A stretch of DNA of 64,000 bases from Hibiscus mutabilis (GCA_019671005.1 CM033732.1:43513392-43577391); one strand, 5' to 3'. Counted from the first letter of the stretch, positions 1 through 12,711 are shown. Numbers and translations are program-made. The notes: a model not told the origin generated them from the letters alone.

Positions 1-484
1 TTGGATATATAAACGGTGGCACTGCACATCTTATCATATATGTCTTTTGGGAATAGGATAATTGCCCCGTGATATTATGCACAGTATGCAATTTTATATG
101 AAATAATGGCATAAATGCCCTTTGTACTTTTCAAAATCTTCCAATGTGGTGCTTGTATTTTGTAAATGTTCAATCAACCTTCTCTACTTTCCTTCCGTCA
201 TACAAAATGCACCCCACAACTAACACCGTTATCCGATGACATGGCAGGGTGCTGGCACATGAAATTTTTAGACAGAAAAAATTATTTAAAATTTATTGTA
301 AAAGCATCTAAGCAATTTATTTATTTTATTTTCTAAAATAAAAAAAGGAAAAATCAAGAAAAGCTTGTGGCTTCTGACCCCCTCAATTCAATAATGAAAT
401 CTCCTCCATTCAAAATCACTCGAAAACAATTCTTTACATCCTTTATCTAATCCGAAAGGGAACTGTTTTGTTAGAAATCAAATT

Positions 485-691
485 CTAAGCATGAGCTTGG
501 GATTCGATTTTCAGACATGAAATTGATGACAGACCCAAAATTTTATGTAAGGAGTCGTAAGTCCGTCCCTGTTCACAACGTGGCCGGACCTTCCGAATCC
601 TTGGAGATTTACAATCCTCGAAATGCTCCGAAGCATGACAATGTGTTATCCAACATTCACATGGAGCGGCAGAATCGCAAACACACTGCAT
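485..691 (-). pseudogene. Captured host-gene fragment, Cys/His-rich part
   Basis: The minus strand is open here and encodes VCDSAAPCECW, THCHASEHFEDCKS and a basic PRIRKVRPR run. A VCD-x-APC block followed by a Cys-His pair and an Arg/Lys-rich stretch is a recognisable plant zinc-ribbon-like pattern. I link it to the same family as the fragment at 1043-1244, lying downstream of it in the same orientation with about 350 bases between, which may be old intron. The open frame has a Met near the start, but that need not be a true start. Without expression evidence this should be treated as a non-functional captured exon. Confidence 0.45.
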
Positions 692-1042
692 CGGATCGAA
701 ACAAAAATCATTGAATCAAAATCCCACCCATAAACAAAGCTAATCTGCCATTCAAGTAAAAGGTGGTTGTTTTGCATACCAGTTCACAATGTCTGTCATG
801 AAGTGTAGTATCAAAAAAGATAATCTCTACAAGCCACCTAAAACAACGTCAAGAACAAAAACAAAAATCGTTACTTTCTGGTAGAAAAGAAGTTGAAAAG
901 TCAATTTTCTAAGAAAATAACATGACCCAGAGAACTAAATTAATCTAAATTTGAAGTTTTTCTCAATTCCAATCAAGTTTAAAAAGTGTAAATTTCGTCG
1001 GTAAATATATTAGCAAAAGTTTGAATTTAAATAAACAAAAAT

Positions 1043-1244
1043 CTGGCCATGCTTGGCGACCACGGAGAGTTCATTATCAACATCGCCGTCGGTGGCGGCG
1101 GAAAGCTTGGTATTGTCAATGATTAAAATCAAGAATAAAGCAATCTTCAGTCTCCTCAACGCACTTCATGTCGACCGTCTTTATGAAAGAAAAGATGGAT
1201 CTCAAAGGACTCTCATCCACTGGATCCTCCGTGTTCTCCTCCCC
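1043..1244 (-). pseudogene. Captured host-gene fragment, N-terminal part (RIN13-like family?)
   Basis: On the minus strand one frame reads an acidic stretch, then IFSFIKTVDMKCVEETEDC and FILDFN. After a shift of reading frame it continues as DNTKLSAATDGDVDNELSVV and AKHGQ. This looks like real protein (balanced composition, the EDCFILDFN motif) with a break at about 1107. I recall this arrangement, an EDC-F-I-L-F core followed later by a Cys-rich VCDSAAPC block, from plant proteins annotated as RPM1-interacting protein 13-like; that assignment is from memory and uncertain. The piece lies inside the inverted-repeat element and is followed in the right order by the fragment at 485-691, as expected if part of one gene was captured. 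Confidence 0.45.
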
Positions 1245-1444
1245 CTCTCATGCGTCAGTTTCTCATTTCAGAAAAAAGAAGGGAGGGAGAAGAAGATGAG
1301 CAGGACAGGATCTATTTTAATTTTAATTTTATTTTAGAAAATAAAATGGTTAAATTACTTATATGCCCTTAGAATATTTTTTAAATGACTTTTTTCTGTC
1401 TAAAAGTTCCATGTGGCAGCACATGAGTGTGCCACGTGTCCTGC

Positions 1445-1765
1445 CACATACTTGCTCATTCATCCTCATTCTAAACCAAATTATTTAAATTTCCAGACAT
1501 CAACCATTTCAGGCTCTTATCCAGATTCAAATCCATCACATGAATCTGGAACACAGACAAACGCCATGAGCATTCTTTGCCAGAACAAATAAGGCCATAA
1601 AAGACAGGAGGCTAGGTATGCTAATTTCAAGAAGGATTCGATATCAGAGTTCCGGCGTGGAAGAGTACGATAACAATCTAGGGCATGTATTCACCAGACA
1701 CCCTAAGACAGATGATCGGCCGATCTACCCAGAATGACGCAACTCTAAGCTCTGATACCACTAAA
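1445..1765 (-). mobile_element. Truncated interior of the retroelement array
   Basis: This matches the PBS-side part of the complete interiors (compare 6915-7237). It includes the tRNA-Met binding site as its reverse complement at 1745-1760. The left end stops abruptly inside the interior, where it meets the inverted-repeat element. No LTR end or target duplication is present at this join, so it looks like a recombination or deletion point and not an insertion end. Confidence 0.75.
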
Positions 1766-2888
1766 TATAACCCCCTAAATCAGGCATTTCGAAACACCCA
1801 AGTTTAGGAGGTCACATTCGGGTTACCAGAGCGGCCCACAATAAAAACTGAATAAAATTTTTATAAATACATTTATAAAATCTGTAAAACAAAAATTCGT
1901 TTAAACATAAAACTGATATCTATAAATTATTTTATAGACTCAATCATAAAATGTGACACAATATGCATGCCCACTAATGCACGAGTATCGTACTCCTTAA
2001 GCAACGGCAAGGGAACTCCCGCAACTGATGTCGATCACTAGACCAGGAACATATTCTTTCAACCTGAGATGGTAAAAACAGAATAAGCTTGGGAAAGCTC
2101 AGTAATACAAACTACCAAAAGACGTCGTAAGCACATGCGGGTATAAAGCAACGCATGAAACTGAAATATTAATCATAGCATCATGTTTTACAGCACGCGA
2201 ACTTCTGCGTCTTGATCTGGCATTCTACATTTCAGAGGAAAATTGAAGAGTAATATTTTACTAAAATTGAGCCATGGGGTTAATGTATATCTTTAGTTAC
2301 AAATCGGGAAAGTAGACAATATGTTTCATTCATCAGTAAAATTCCATTAGGGGCACAGGAGGAGACAGAAAATTTAGGTTCAGCCTAACTACCCTCCATC
2401 TGATCTCCAAGATACAGTTCCTTAGAACTGCATCGTATGTTGGCATTAACCCAAGCCCATTGGGCAAGGGTACCATCCTAGGGTGATACCTTAGGTCGCG
2501 GGCGAAATTACCCAAACTAAAGCATGAGAACCAAATATGGGCAGAATCGCTCTTGCCGAAGCAGAGGATCCGAAAACGGGCATTAACCCTGGCCCATTGG
2601 GCGAGGGTACCATCCTAAGGGGATACCTTAGGTCTCGGGCGAAATTACCCTAGTCGAAGCTAGGAACCTAGTACATGCGAAATTACCCTAGCTGAAGCTA
2701 GGAACCTAAATACTGGCCGAATTACCAGCCTGATCAGGGTTGAACCTACAATCTTCAATCAATATCCAGTACTCAATAAAATAGTTTTGAACGATAATGG
2801 TCAATTCAGTAATCAGCAACAATACGTCAAAATTCAAGATATAAACATATATTTAATTAGTAGAACCGAAATATCAGGAATCATAAAT

Positions 2889-3032
2889 CGAGTATACTTG
2901 TGTCAGATATTAGGAACCATGAGTTTTGTTCTTACTTTAGATAAGAGAAACACTTGGGATCGAGTATACTTGTGTCAGATATTAGGAACCATGAGTTTTG
3001 TTCTTACTTTAGATAAGAGAAACACTTGGGAT
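2889..3032. repeat. Perfect 72-bp tandem duplication in LTR copy 1
   Basis: Positions 2889-2960 and 2961-3032 are identical. The corresponding places in LTR copies 2 and 3 (about 8358 and 13818) carry a single unit, so the duplication happened after the copies separated. Confidence 0.9.
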
Positions 3033-4821
3033 CAGAATGGATAGATTGGTTTCCAATCATGAAGATTAATCATGTGACACAATAGATGGTCCAATTATCA
3101 CTCAGGGGTCCTTGCTAATCACAGAAAGGAGAAATTAGTCTATTTTGGACTGATTTCAAAATCAAGAAACTTATTCGAAAGAATTTGATAATTATCAACT
3201 TCATCCAGGTATTTTGAAATTTTCCTTCAAGATCATTAAGTATTTTTGGTATATCAAGACTATACAGGAATTCAGATATATCAGGATATATTCTAAGAGT
3301 TCGGATAGATCAGGATCAATCAAGATTCTGGATATGTCAAGAGAGTTCCAGTAATTTTGCTCATAAGGGTATTTTGGTTATTTTAACCTTTAGGGGGTAA
3401 TTCAGTAATTTGTCCCTGATAGGGTTACACCGGTAATTTACGATGCTAAAGATTGCTAACAGTTTTCACGGCTTTCAAGGCCATTCCACTAAACATATCT
3501 AATCAATGCATTACCTTCTAAGCATTCAAATTGTTACACCTTATCGGTGTTCAATATTTAGTTCTGAATGCGTTGTACATCTGAACAGATCACTGTCACA
3601 TATTATCTCAGAACAAGCTTCGAAAGTTTGAACATGTATTTATGTAGTATTTTCCATTATTTTTACAGTATCAAGAATGATTGATTTACATAAGTGACGC
3701 CTCAAACCCATAAGGGCATTACAGTTATTTGCAGTCTATCAAAAAATTCACGAGTTTCTAATCTTTCGCTTATCTTTAGTCATGAGGGTATTTCAATCAT
3801 TAACGCACTGGACGTTAATTTAGTCATCTCGGTCCTTTCGGTTCTTCCAAACCATCTATTTATTTTAGGACCCTGGGCATATCCGTCATTTCAGTTAATT
3901 TAGAAATTCCAAAACTCAAAGATATTTTGGTCATTTTCCAATTCGACCAAATCAGTATTATTAATTCTCTCACTCATTTCAGTCATTATAATCAATCCCG
4001 TATTTCCTGATAATTTGATTAATCCGACATACAAAAAGTTTCCCATAAAATTCTCCTAAAAGATTTATTCAGAATTCAAGGGAATCCAAGTATTTTCATC
4101 AACAGGGGTTTGAATCTTATTACCAGGATTTAATCAAGTAGTTCAGAAAATTTTGGGTGAATCAGTTATTTTTCTTAAATCACAAGTGTTCTCTGTCATT
4201 CTATTTCATTTCAGGGGTAATTTAGTCATTTTACGCATTAAGGGTACTTTTATCATTTCTTAAGTCCAAGCAATATGAAATTTACTCCTTAATAATCAAC
4301 ATCCAAAATTACAGATTAACAGTCTTATTAATTACTACTGAACTCGTAAATCCATAAAATTTCTCAATTTCTTATTCGAGTACTTAGATTGTAATAATTA
4401 CCATTCTTTTATTCTCAAAGTTATGTGCCTTAAGTGGGAATCAATGGCATACTCAATATGATTTCATGCATTAGTCATAAACCAACATGTATCATCAAGC
4501 ATGCTAGATGTAGTAGTGTATTACATGAACTTAAGATATACAGGTTCCTTCAAGATACTCCATTTGAACATTCTTGAGTTCGAAATTGACGTCCTTCAAC
4601 CTTTCAAATTTAAAGATGTGCCAATACCTTCAATTACACAATTTTCAAAATCAATCCTTATTCGCAATTGACTTTAACTAAATAATTATATATAAACTCA
4701 AGTTTGGGTTTACGGTTAGATTTGGAGGCTTTCGGGTTCGAATTTCACAAAACTGACTTCGAAAATAGACATAGGACGTTGAAAAACATAAAACAGGACT
4801 TTTAAAAAAAATTGACTTTTT

Positions 4822-4941
4822 GGTCAAAGTTAACACTTACGTCATGGTCAAAGTCAACGCTGACGTCATTGTCGAAGTCAAAGCTGACATCATGTTCAAA
4901 GTCAACACTGACGTCATCTTCAAAGTCAATGCTGACTTCAT
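4822..4941. repeat. 24-bp minisatellite with TGACGTCA cores, 5 units (LTR 1)
   Basis: Five 24-bp units follow the consensus GGTCAAAGTCAAC plus GCTGACGTCAT. Units 2 and 4 hold the palindrome TGACGTCA. GTCAA on this strand is TTGAC (W-box core) on the element's transcribed strand. The block lies about 1 kb inside the upstream (U3) end of the LTR. Confidence 0.85.
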
Positions 4942-5812
4942 GTCCAATAGGTCAATGATCAACCGAGTTGACTTGGATGGGTTGGCTCAGCGTATTGACT
5001 CGGCCAAGTTGGGTATGGGTAATGGGTCGGTCTATCAGGTTCGGGTTGGGTCGAAAGGTTTGGGTTTGGGCCAAAACTGATTAGTCTATTATAACCGGTT
5101 CAGATAGCTTGGCTCAGCTCGGTTCAGAGCAGTTCAGGGCCGATTCGAAATGGCCGATTCCAGGCTACCATCCTGGGTGGCTGAAAATTACCTCGGACGA
5201 CGCATGAAGCCCACGCGCGACTCTGAACGACTGAAAAGTAACCCAGAATGCCATTTTTTTCTAGATTTCAACAACACAAACCAATAAAAACTAAAAATAA
5301 GCCAAAAACCAACCGAATCTTACTTAACTTACCAAAATTTGGTTGGAAACGGCATGACTCTGATAAGCCTTTATCGGTGTCGAAATGACAATCGATCGAA
5401 AGGGTTTCGTTCGTCTCACCACGGGGAACTCGATGATGGCTATGATGCAACCAACAGACAAGGAGGTTGACCAAAAAATGGCAAAAACAAGGGTAGTGCT
5501 CAAAACCTTCAAACCGCTACCCATGGTGAATGGCTACCGATTACCGCAAGAGATTGTAGGGAAATGAACGGTGAGTGATGGCGATCACACCGATAGTAGG
5601 GGTGACGTCCACGCCGCGACGGTGAAGAAGATCGAAGAGTGGCCGATAAGGGAAAATGAAGAGTTGGTGAAATATTTTTCAGATGCTTCTGGATAATTTT
5701 GACATGGGGAAGAAAATGAGAGGTAACTGAAGGGTCTGATCGAGTTTTAATTATTTTTTGATATACCCTCAAGCTACTCTATAAATTAAGGCCGATGGGG
5801 TTTTAACTCCAA

Positions 5813-5888
5813 GGGCAGCCTCAACCCAGATGGTTAACACATAGGTTTGCCAAGCCAAGGTCACGGGTTTGAGTACCTTGGCTGGCAT
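5813..5888 (+). repeat. tRNA-like block near the LTR end (copy 1)
   Basis: On the plus strand, opposite to the element, an A-box-like AGATGGTTAACAC is followed by TTTGCCAAGCC, which could form an anticodon loop with GCC, and then a B-box-like GGGTTTGAGTACC. Equivalent blocks are in LTR 2 (about 11284-11358) and LTR 3 (about 16657-16730). The acceptor arm is poor, so this is a tRNA-derived or tRNA-resembling module and not a tRNA gene. Confidence 0.4.
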
Positions 5889-5944
5889 CCCCCTAATTCC
5901 ATTTTTACACTATTTAGCCCCCCTCTCTTTATTTTTTTGTTACA

Positions 5945-7237
5945 ATTCCTCCACTCTTAAGACAAATTTCGTCCTCGAAATTTGTCAGGGTCGAGAAAAG
6001 AAAACATGCATAAACTAGTCTTTCATCCATTATTCTACTGAACTTATTCATCAGAGTATGTTTATTTCTTGAGACTTCCTTAGACAATCAATCTAACAAT
6101 ACCATCAATCTCTTGGACCAAGGACTCAAAGTCTTCCCTTTTCAAGTAACTTAAGTCAACTGATCAGGATAGAATATATGCTACTATACAAAACTTTATA
6201 TGGCGTCAACCATACACTTACCTGATATTTGCTGTCTAAACAAGCTTAATCAAGGACATAGACCTTCCCAATTATCACCAAAGTCAGTCATACTCCCCAA
6301 AGTGAATCCTCCAAAATCTAGACTACTCTATCAAATTGGTCATCAGTTTACAAGCAGAAAACCATATTGAAGTTCGAAAGCATATTCGTAACCTCATATA
6401 AAGCTTTTCAGAATAGAGGGTTAACCATATATCTCAGTCAGAAACATATATATCGGTACTCCGTACAACCTATCAATTCTATGATTCACATAACATGGCC
6501 AGTTTGTCGAGTCGTTCAACGATTCACCTATACAAAATCCATCCTACAAGAAGTCAGAAATATTCCAGTAACAGGGTCCATAGTGGTTCACTCTTACCAT
6601 TACCCGGGAGCCATCTCGAGCTATAACAGAACATACGATGTCAATATTCTACTATCTCCTTTAGAACAACTTTCGGAAATTATTGTTTCTTTCATATTTT
6701 TACAAAATCACATTAGAATCTAGGCTTTTGCCATATTAACAAATGTCTTATGTGAATAGCTTGGATTTGGCAGATAAGCTTCTCACAGAAAATCTCATTA
6801 CAGTCGAAACATCACAGTACAGAGCTTAACACATATCGGTTTTCAAATTTATGATTCCCAAGATTGAATCAAATTCAACCTTAAGTCTTACCAGAATCCA
6901 TCATACATCACCATTTCACATACTTGCTCATTCAACCTCATTCTGAACCAAATCATTTAAATTTCTAGACATCAACCATTTCAAACTCTTATCCAAATTC
7001 AAATCCATTACATGAATTTGGAACACATACAAATGCCATGGGTATTCTTTGCCAGAACAAATTAGGCCATAAAAGATAAAAGGCTAGGTATACTAATTTC
7101 AAGAAGGATTCGATATCAGAGTTCCGACACAGAAGAGTACGATAACAATCTATGGCATGTATTCACCAGACACCCTAAGACAGACGATCAGTCGATCTAC
7201 CCAGAATGACGTAACTCTAAGCTCTGATACCACTAAA
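5945..7237 (-). mobile_element. Interior 1 of the array, with PPT and PBS
   Basis: On the minus strand the interior opens with the tRNA-Met binding site (reverse complement at 7217-7232). It ends at a purine tract, reverse complement of 5945-5962, that abuts LTR 1. The 1.29 kb between them has no frame with gag, protease or polymerase character. The 118-codon plus-strand ORF at 6367-6723 shows no protein-like features. Confidence 0.75.
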
Positions 7238-10200
7238 TGTAACCCCCTAAATCAGGCATTTTGAAACATCCAAATCTAGGAGGTCACATTCGGGTCACCG
7301 GAGCGACCCACAGTAAAAACTGAATAAAATTTTTATAAATACATTTATAAAATCTGTAAAACAAAAATTCGTTTAAACATAAAACTGATATCTAGAAATT
7401 ATTTTAAAACTTAATCATAAAATGTGACACAACATATATGCCCACTAATGCACAGGTATTGTACTCCTCAAGCAACGCTAAGGGAACTCTCGCAGCTGAT
7501 GTCGATCACTAGACCAGGAACATATTATTTCAACTTGAGATGGTAAAAATAGAATAAGCTTGGGAAAACCCAGTAATACAAACTACCAAAAGATGTTGTA
7601 AGCACATGCGAGTATAAAGCAACGCATGAAACTAAAATATTAATCATAGCATCATGTTTTATAACACGCGAACTTCTGCATCTCGATCTGGCATTCTACA
7701 TTTTAAAAGAAAATTGACGAGTGATATTTTACTGAAATTGAGCCATGGGGTTAATGTATATATTTAGTTACAAATAAGAAAAATAGATAATATGTTTCAT
7801 TCATCAGTAAAATTCCATCAGGGGCACGGGAGGAGACAAAAAAGTTTAGGTTCAGCCTAACTACCCTCCATCAGATCTCCAAGATACAGTTCCCAGAACT
7901 GCATCTTATGCTGGCATTAACCCAAGCCTATTGGGCGAGGGTACCATCCTAAGGGGATATCTTAGGTCGGGAGCGGAATTACCCAGCCAAAGCACGAGAA
8001 CTTAATACAGGTAAAATCGCTCTTGCCGAAGCAGAGGATCCGAAAACGGGTATTAACCCTGGCCCAATGGGCGAGGGTACCATCATAAGGGGATACCTTA
8101 GGTCTCGGGCAAAATTACCCTAGCCAAAGCTAGGAACCTAGTACGGGTAAAATTACCTTAGCCGAAGTTAGGAACCTAAATACGGGCAGAACTACCAGCC
8201 TAGTCAGGGTTTAACCTACAATCTTCAATCAATATCCCAGTACTCAGTAAAATAGTTTTGGACAATAACGATCAATTCAGTAATCAGCAACAGTATGCCA
8301 AAATTCAGGATACAAACATATATTTATTAGTAGAACCGAAATATCAGGAACCATAAATCGGGTATACTTGTGTCAGATATTAGGAACCAAGAGTTTTGTT
8401 CTTACTTTAGATAAAAGGAACACTTGGGATAAGAATGGATAGATTGGTTTCCAATCATGAAGATTAATCATGTGACACACTATATGGTCCAATTATCACT
8501 CAAGGGTCCTTGCTAATCACAGAAAGAAGACATTGAACTATAGTCCATTCTGGGCTGATTTTAGAATCAAGAACCTTATTCGAAAGAATTCGATAATTAT
8601 CAACTTTATCCAGGTATTTTGAAATTCTCCTTCAAGATTATTAAGTATTTTCGGTATATCAAGACTATGCAGGAATTCAGATATATCATGACAGATTTTA
8701 AGAGTTCGAGTAGATCAGGATCAATCAAGATTATGGATATGTCAAGAGAGTTCTAGTAATTTTGCTCATAAGGGCATTTTGGTTATTTTAACCTTTAGGG
8801 GATGATTCAGTAATTTGACCCCGATAGTGTTAAGTCGGTAATCTGCATGCTAAAGATTGCTATCGTTTTGCCCAGCTTCCAAGGCCATTCCACTAAACAC
8901 ATCTCATCAATGCATTGCCTTCAAAGCATTCAAATTGGTACACATTATTTGTGTTCAATATTTAGTTCTAGCTGCATTGTACATTTGAACAGATCATTGT
9001 CACATATTATCTCAGAATAAGCCTCCAAAGTTTGAACATGTATTTATGTAGTATTTTTCCATTATTGTTATAGTGTCAAGAATTACTGATTTACCTAAGT
9101 CATGCCTCAAACCCACAGGGGCATTACAGTTATTTGCAGTCTATCAAAAATTTCATGATTTTTTAATCTTCTGCTCATCTTTAGTCAGGAAGGTATTTCA
9201 ATCATTAACGCACTTGACGTTAATTCAGTCATCTCGGTCCTTTAGGTTCTTCCAAACCATCCATTTATTTTAAAACTCAGTGGCATATATGTCATTTCAG
9301 TTAATTTAGAAATTCCAAAACCCGAGGACATTTTGTCCATTTTCCAATTCAACCAAATCAGTAATATTAATTCTCTCACTCATTTCAGTCATTATAATTA
9401 ATCTCGTATTTCCCGACAATTTGATTAATTCGACATACAAAAATTTTCCCATAAATTTCTCCTCAGGATTTATTCAAAATTTAAGGGAATCCAAGTATTT
9501 TCATCAACAAGGGTTTGAGTCTTATTACCAGGATTTAATCAAGTAGTTCAAAATTTTTTGGGTGAATCAGTTGTTTTTCTTAAATCACAAGTGTTCTATG
9601 TCATTCTATTTCATTTTAGGGGTAATTTTGTTATTTTACGCATCAATGATACTTTTGTCACTTTTTAAGTCCAAGCAATATGAAATTTACTCCTTAATAA
9701 TCAACATCCAAAATTACAGATTAACAAACTTATTAATTACTACTGAACTCGTAGATCCATAAGATTTTTTAATTTTTTTCACGTGCTTAGATTGTAATAA
9801 TTACCATTCTTTTATTCTCAAAGTTTTGTGCCTTAAGCGGGTATCAATGGCATACTCAATATGATTTCATGCATTAGTCATAAACCAACATGTATCATCA
9901 AGCATGCTAGAGGCAGTATAGTATTACCTGGACTTAAGCTATACCGATTGCTTCAAGATACTCTATTCGAGCATTCTTGAGTTCGAAATTGACGTCCTTC
10001 AACCTCTCAAATTTAGAGACATGCCAATACCTTCAATTACACAATTTCCAAAATCAATCCTTATTCACAATTCATTTTAACTGAATAATTAAATACAAAC
10101 TCAAGTTCGGGTTCATGGTCTGATTTGGAGTCTTTCGGGTTCGAATTTCCCAAAACCGACTTCAAAAATGGACTTAGGACGTCAAAAAACATAAAATAGG

Positions 10201-11417
10201 GCTTTTCAAGAAAAAAATTAACTTTTTGGTCAAAGTCAACGTTGACGTCACGGTCAAAGTTAATGCTGACGTCATCCTCGAAGTTAAAGGTGACATCATC
10301 ATCGAAGTCAACACTGATGTCATGGTCAAAGTCAATGCTAACGTCATCATCGACGTCAACACTAACGTTATTGTCAACAGGTTAACGATCAGCCGAGTTA
10401 ACTAGGGCGAGTTGACTCAATGAGTTGAATTAGATGGGTTGGCTCAGCGTATTGACTCGGTCGGGTTGGGTTCGGGGTAATGGGTCGGGTCTATCAGGTT
10501 CGGGTTAACACGGATCGAGTCGGGTTGAAAGGTTTGGGTTTGGGCCAAAACAGACCGGTCTATTATAACCAGTTCAAGTGGCTTGGCTCAGCACGATTCA
10601 GAGCAGTTTAGGGCTGGTTTGAACTGGCGGATTTTAGGCTACCGTCCAGGGCGGCCAGAAATCACCTTGGACGAAGCGTGAAGCCCACAAATGGCTCTGA
10701 AAGGCCGAAAAATGACCCAAAATGCTATTTTTCCTGATTTCAACGATACATACCAATAAAAACTAAAAATAAACTGAAAATTAATCGGATCTTACCTAAC
10801 TTTCCAAAATCCAGTTGAAAATGCCATGACTCCGATGAGCCTTTATCGGTGTTGAAACGACAATCGATCAAAAATGTTTCGTTCGTCTCACCACGGGGAA
10901 CTCGATGATGGCTACGACGCAACCAACAGACAGGGAGGTTGACCAAAAAATGGCAAAAACAAGGGCGGTGCTCAAAACCTTCAAAATGCTACCCATAGTG
11001 GATGGCTACCAATTACCGCAAGTGGTTTCAGGGAAAGGAACGGTGAGTGATGGTGATCACACCGATAGCAGCGGTGACGTCCACGTCGCGATGGTAAAGG
11101 AGATAAGAGACGTGGCCAATTAGGGAAAATGAAGAGTTGGTGAGAGATTTTTCAGATGCTTCTGGATAATTTCGAATGGGGAAGAAAATGAGTGGTAGGT
11201 GAAGGGTCTGATCGAGTTTTAATTATTTTTTGATATATCCTCAAGCTACTCCATAAATTAAAGCTGGGGGTTTTTAACTCCAAGGCAACCTCAGCCCAGA
11301 TGGTTAACACATGGGTTTGCCAAGCCAATGTCACGGGTTTGACTCCCTTGGCTGGCATCCCCCAAATTCCTTTTTTACACTATTTAGCCCTCTTTCTCTC
11401 TTTAATTTTTTGTTACA
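7238..11417 (-). mobile_element. LTR copy 2 (middle)
   Basis: 4.18 kb, plus-strand ends TGTAACCCCC and TTGTTACA. It carries six units of the 24-bp minisatellite (10228-10371) and the tRNA-like block at about 11284-11358. It is shared by both neighbouring interiors, as expected from LTR-LTR unequal exchange. Confidence 0.8.
10228..10371. repeat. 24-bp TGACGTCA minisatellite, 6 units (LTR 2)
   Basis: Six units of the same 24-bp repeat seen in LTR 1, in the same relative position. Units vary between TGACGTCA, TGACATCA, TGATGTCA and TAACGTCA. Immediately afterwards the sequence enters the GGTTGGCTCA/GACTCGG-rich part of the LTR. Confidence 0.85.
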
Positions 11418-12711
11418 ATTCCTCCCCTCTTAAGAGAAATTTCGTTCTCAAAATTTGTCAGGGTCGAGAAAAGAAAACATGTAGAAACTAGTCTTTCATC
11501 AATTATTCTGTTGAACTTATTCATCAGAGTATGCTTATTTCTCGAGACTTTCTTAGACAGTCACAAATCAATATAACAATACCATCAATCTCTTGGACCA
11601 AGGACTCAAAGTCTTCCCTTTCAAGTAACTCAGGTCAACTAATTAGGATAGAATATCTGCTACTATACAAGACTTTATAAGGCGTCAAGCATACACTTAC
11701 CTGATATCTGCTGTCTAAACTTAATTAGGGACATAGACCTTCCCAATTATCACCAAAGTCAGTCATACTCCCCGAAGTGAATCCTCTAAAATCTAAACTA
11801 CTCTATCAAACTAGTCATCAGTTTACAAGCAGAAAACCACGTTGAAGTTTGAACGCATACTTGCAACCTCGTATAAAGCTTTTCAGAATAGAGGGTTAAC
11901 CACATATCTCGGCCAAAAACCTATATAGCAGTACTCCGCACAGCTTATCAATTCTCTGATCCACATAACATGGCCAATTTATCGAGTCATTCAACAATTC
12001 ACCTATGCAAAATCCTTCCTACAAGAAGTCAGAAATATTCTAGTAATAGGGTTTATAGTGGTTCACTCTTACCATCACCCGGGAGCCATCTCGAGCTATA
12101 ACAGAACATATGATATCGATATTCTACTATCTTCTTTAGAACAACATTCAGACATTATCGTTTCTTTTAGATTTTTACAAAATCGCCTTATAATCTAGGC
12201 TTTCGCCATATTAACAAATGTCTTATGCGAATAGCTTGGATTTGGCAGAGAAGCTTCTCACAGAAAATCTCATTACAGTCGAAACATCGCAATACAAAGC
12301 TTAATACATATTGGTTTCTGAATTTTTGATTCCCAAGATTGAATCAAATTCAACCTTATATCTTACCGGAATCCATCATACATTACCATTTCACATACTT
12401 TCTCATTCATCCCTATTCTGAATCAAATCATTTAAATTTCCAGACATCAACCATTTCAGACTCTTATCCAGATTCAAATCCATCACATGAATTGGAACAC
12501 AGACAAACTCCATGGGCATTCTTTGCCAGAACAAATCAGGCCATAAAAGACATGAGGATAGGTATACTAATTTCAAGAAGGATTCGATATCGGAGTTCCG
12601 GCACAGAGGAGTACGATAACAATCTAAGGCATGTATTCACCAGACACTCTAAGACAGACGATCACCCGATCTACATAGAATGACGTAACTCTAAGCTCTG
12701 ATACCACTTAA
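11418..12711 (-). mobile_element. Interior 2 of the array, with PPT and PBS
   Basis: 1.29 kb. The polypurine tract is the reverse complement of 11418-11431 (AAGAGGGGAGGAAT). The tRNA-Met binding site is the reverse complement of 12691-12706. No coding character; colinear with interior 1 throughout. Confidence 0.75.

Larger units (their letters stand above)
105..1444. mobile_element. Mutator-like inverted-repeat element, right end truncated (Pack-MULE candidate)
   Basis: Two long arms face each other: about 238-346 on the left and about 1321-1444 on the right. The reverse complement of the right arm follows the left arm through the GGCAGG block, the TTTTTAGACAGAAAAAA block and the TTTTATTTTCTAAAATAAA block. 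The left arm seems to continue outwards to about 105, but its right partner is missing because the LTR array starts abruptly at 1445. Long degenerate terminal repeats around a non-repetitive, partly coding interior are typical of Mutator-like elements. The 9-bp target duplication cannot be checked because one end is lost. No transposase is visible. Positions 1-104 hold nothing I recognise. Confidence 0.55.
1766..5944 (-). mobile_element. LTR copy 1 (leftmost)
   Basis: About 4.18 kb. On the plus strand it begins with a mutated TATAACCCCC (TGTAACCCCC in the other copies) and ends GTTACA, so on the minus strand it runs TGTAAC to GGTTATA. It contains a perfect 72-bp tandem duplication (2889-3032), a 24-bp minisatellite (4822-4941) and a tRNA-like block (5813-5888). 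Several ORFs of 60-118 codons occur here but have no protein character. Confidence 0.75.

Noticed and set aside
6367..6723. 118-codon plus-strand ORF
   Set aside because: It lies in the interior of the retroelement array on the opposite strand. It has no domain or composition signal, and the second interior copy does not keep it open.
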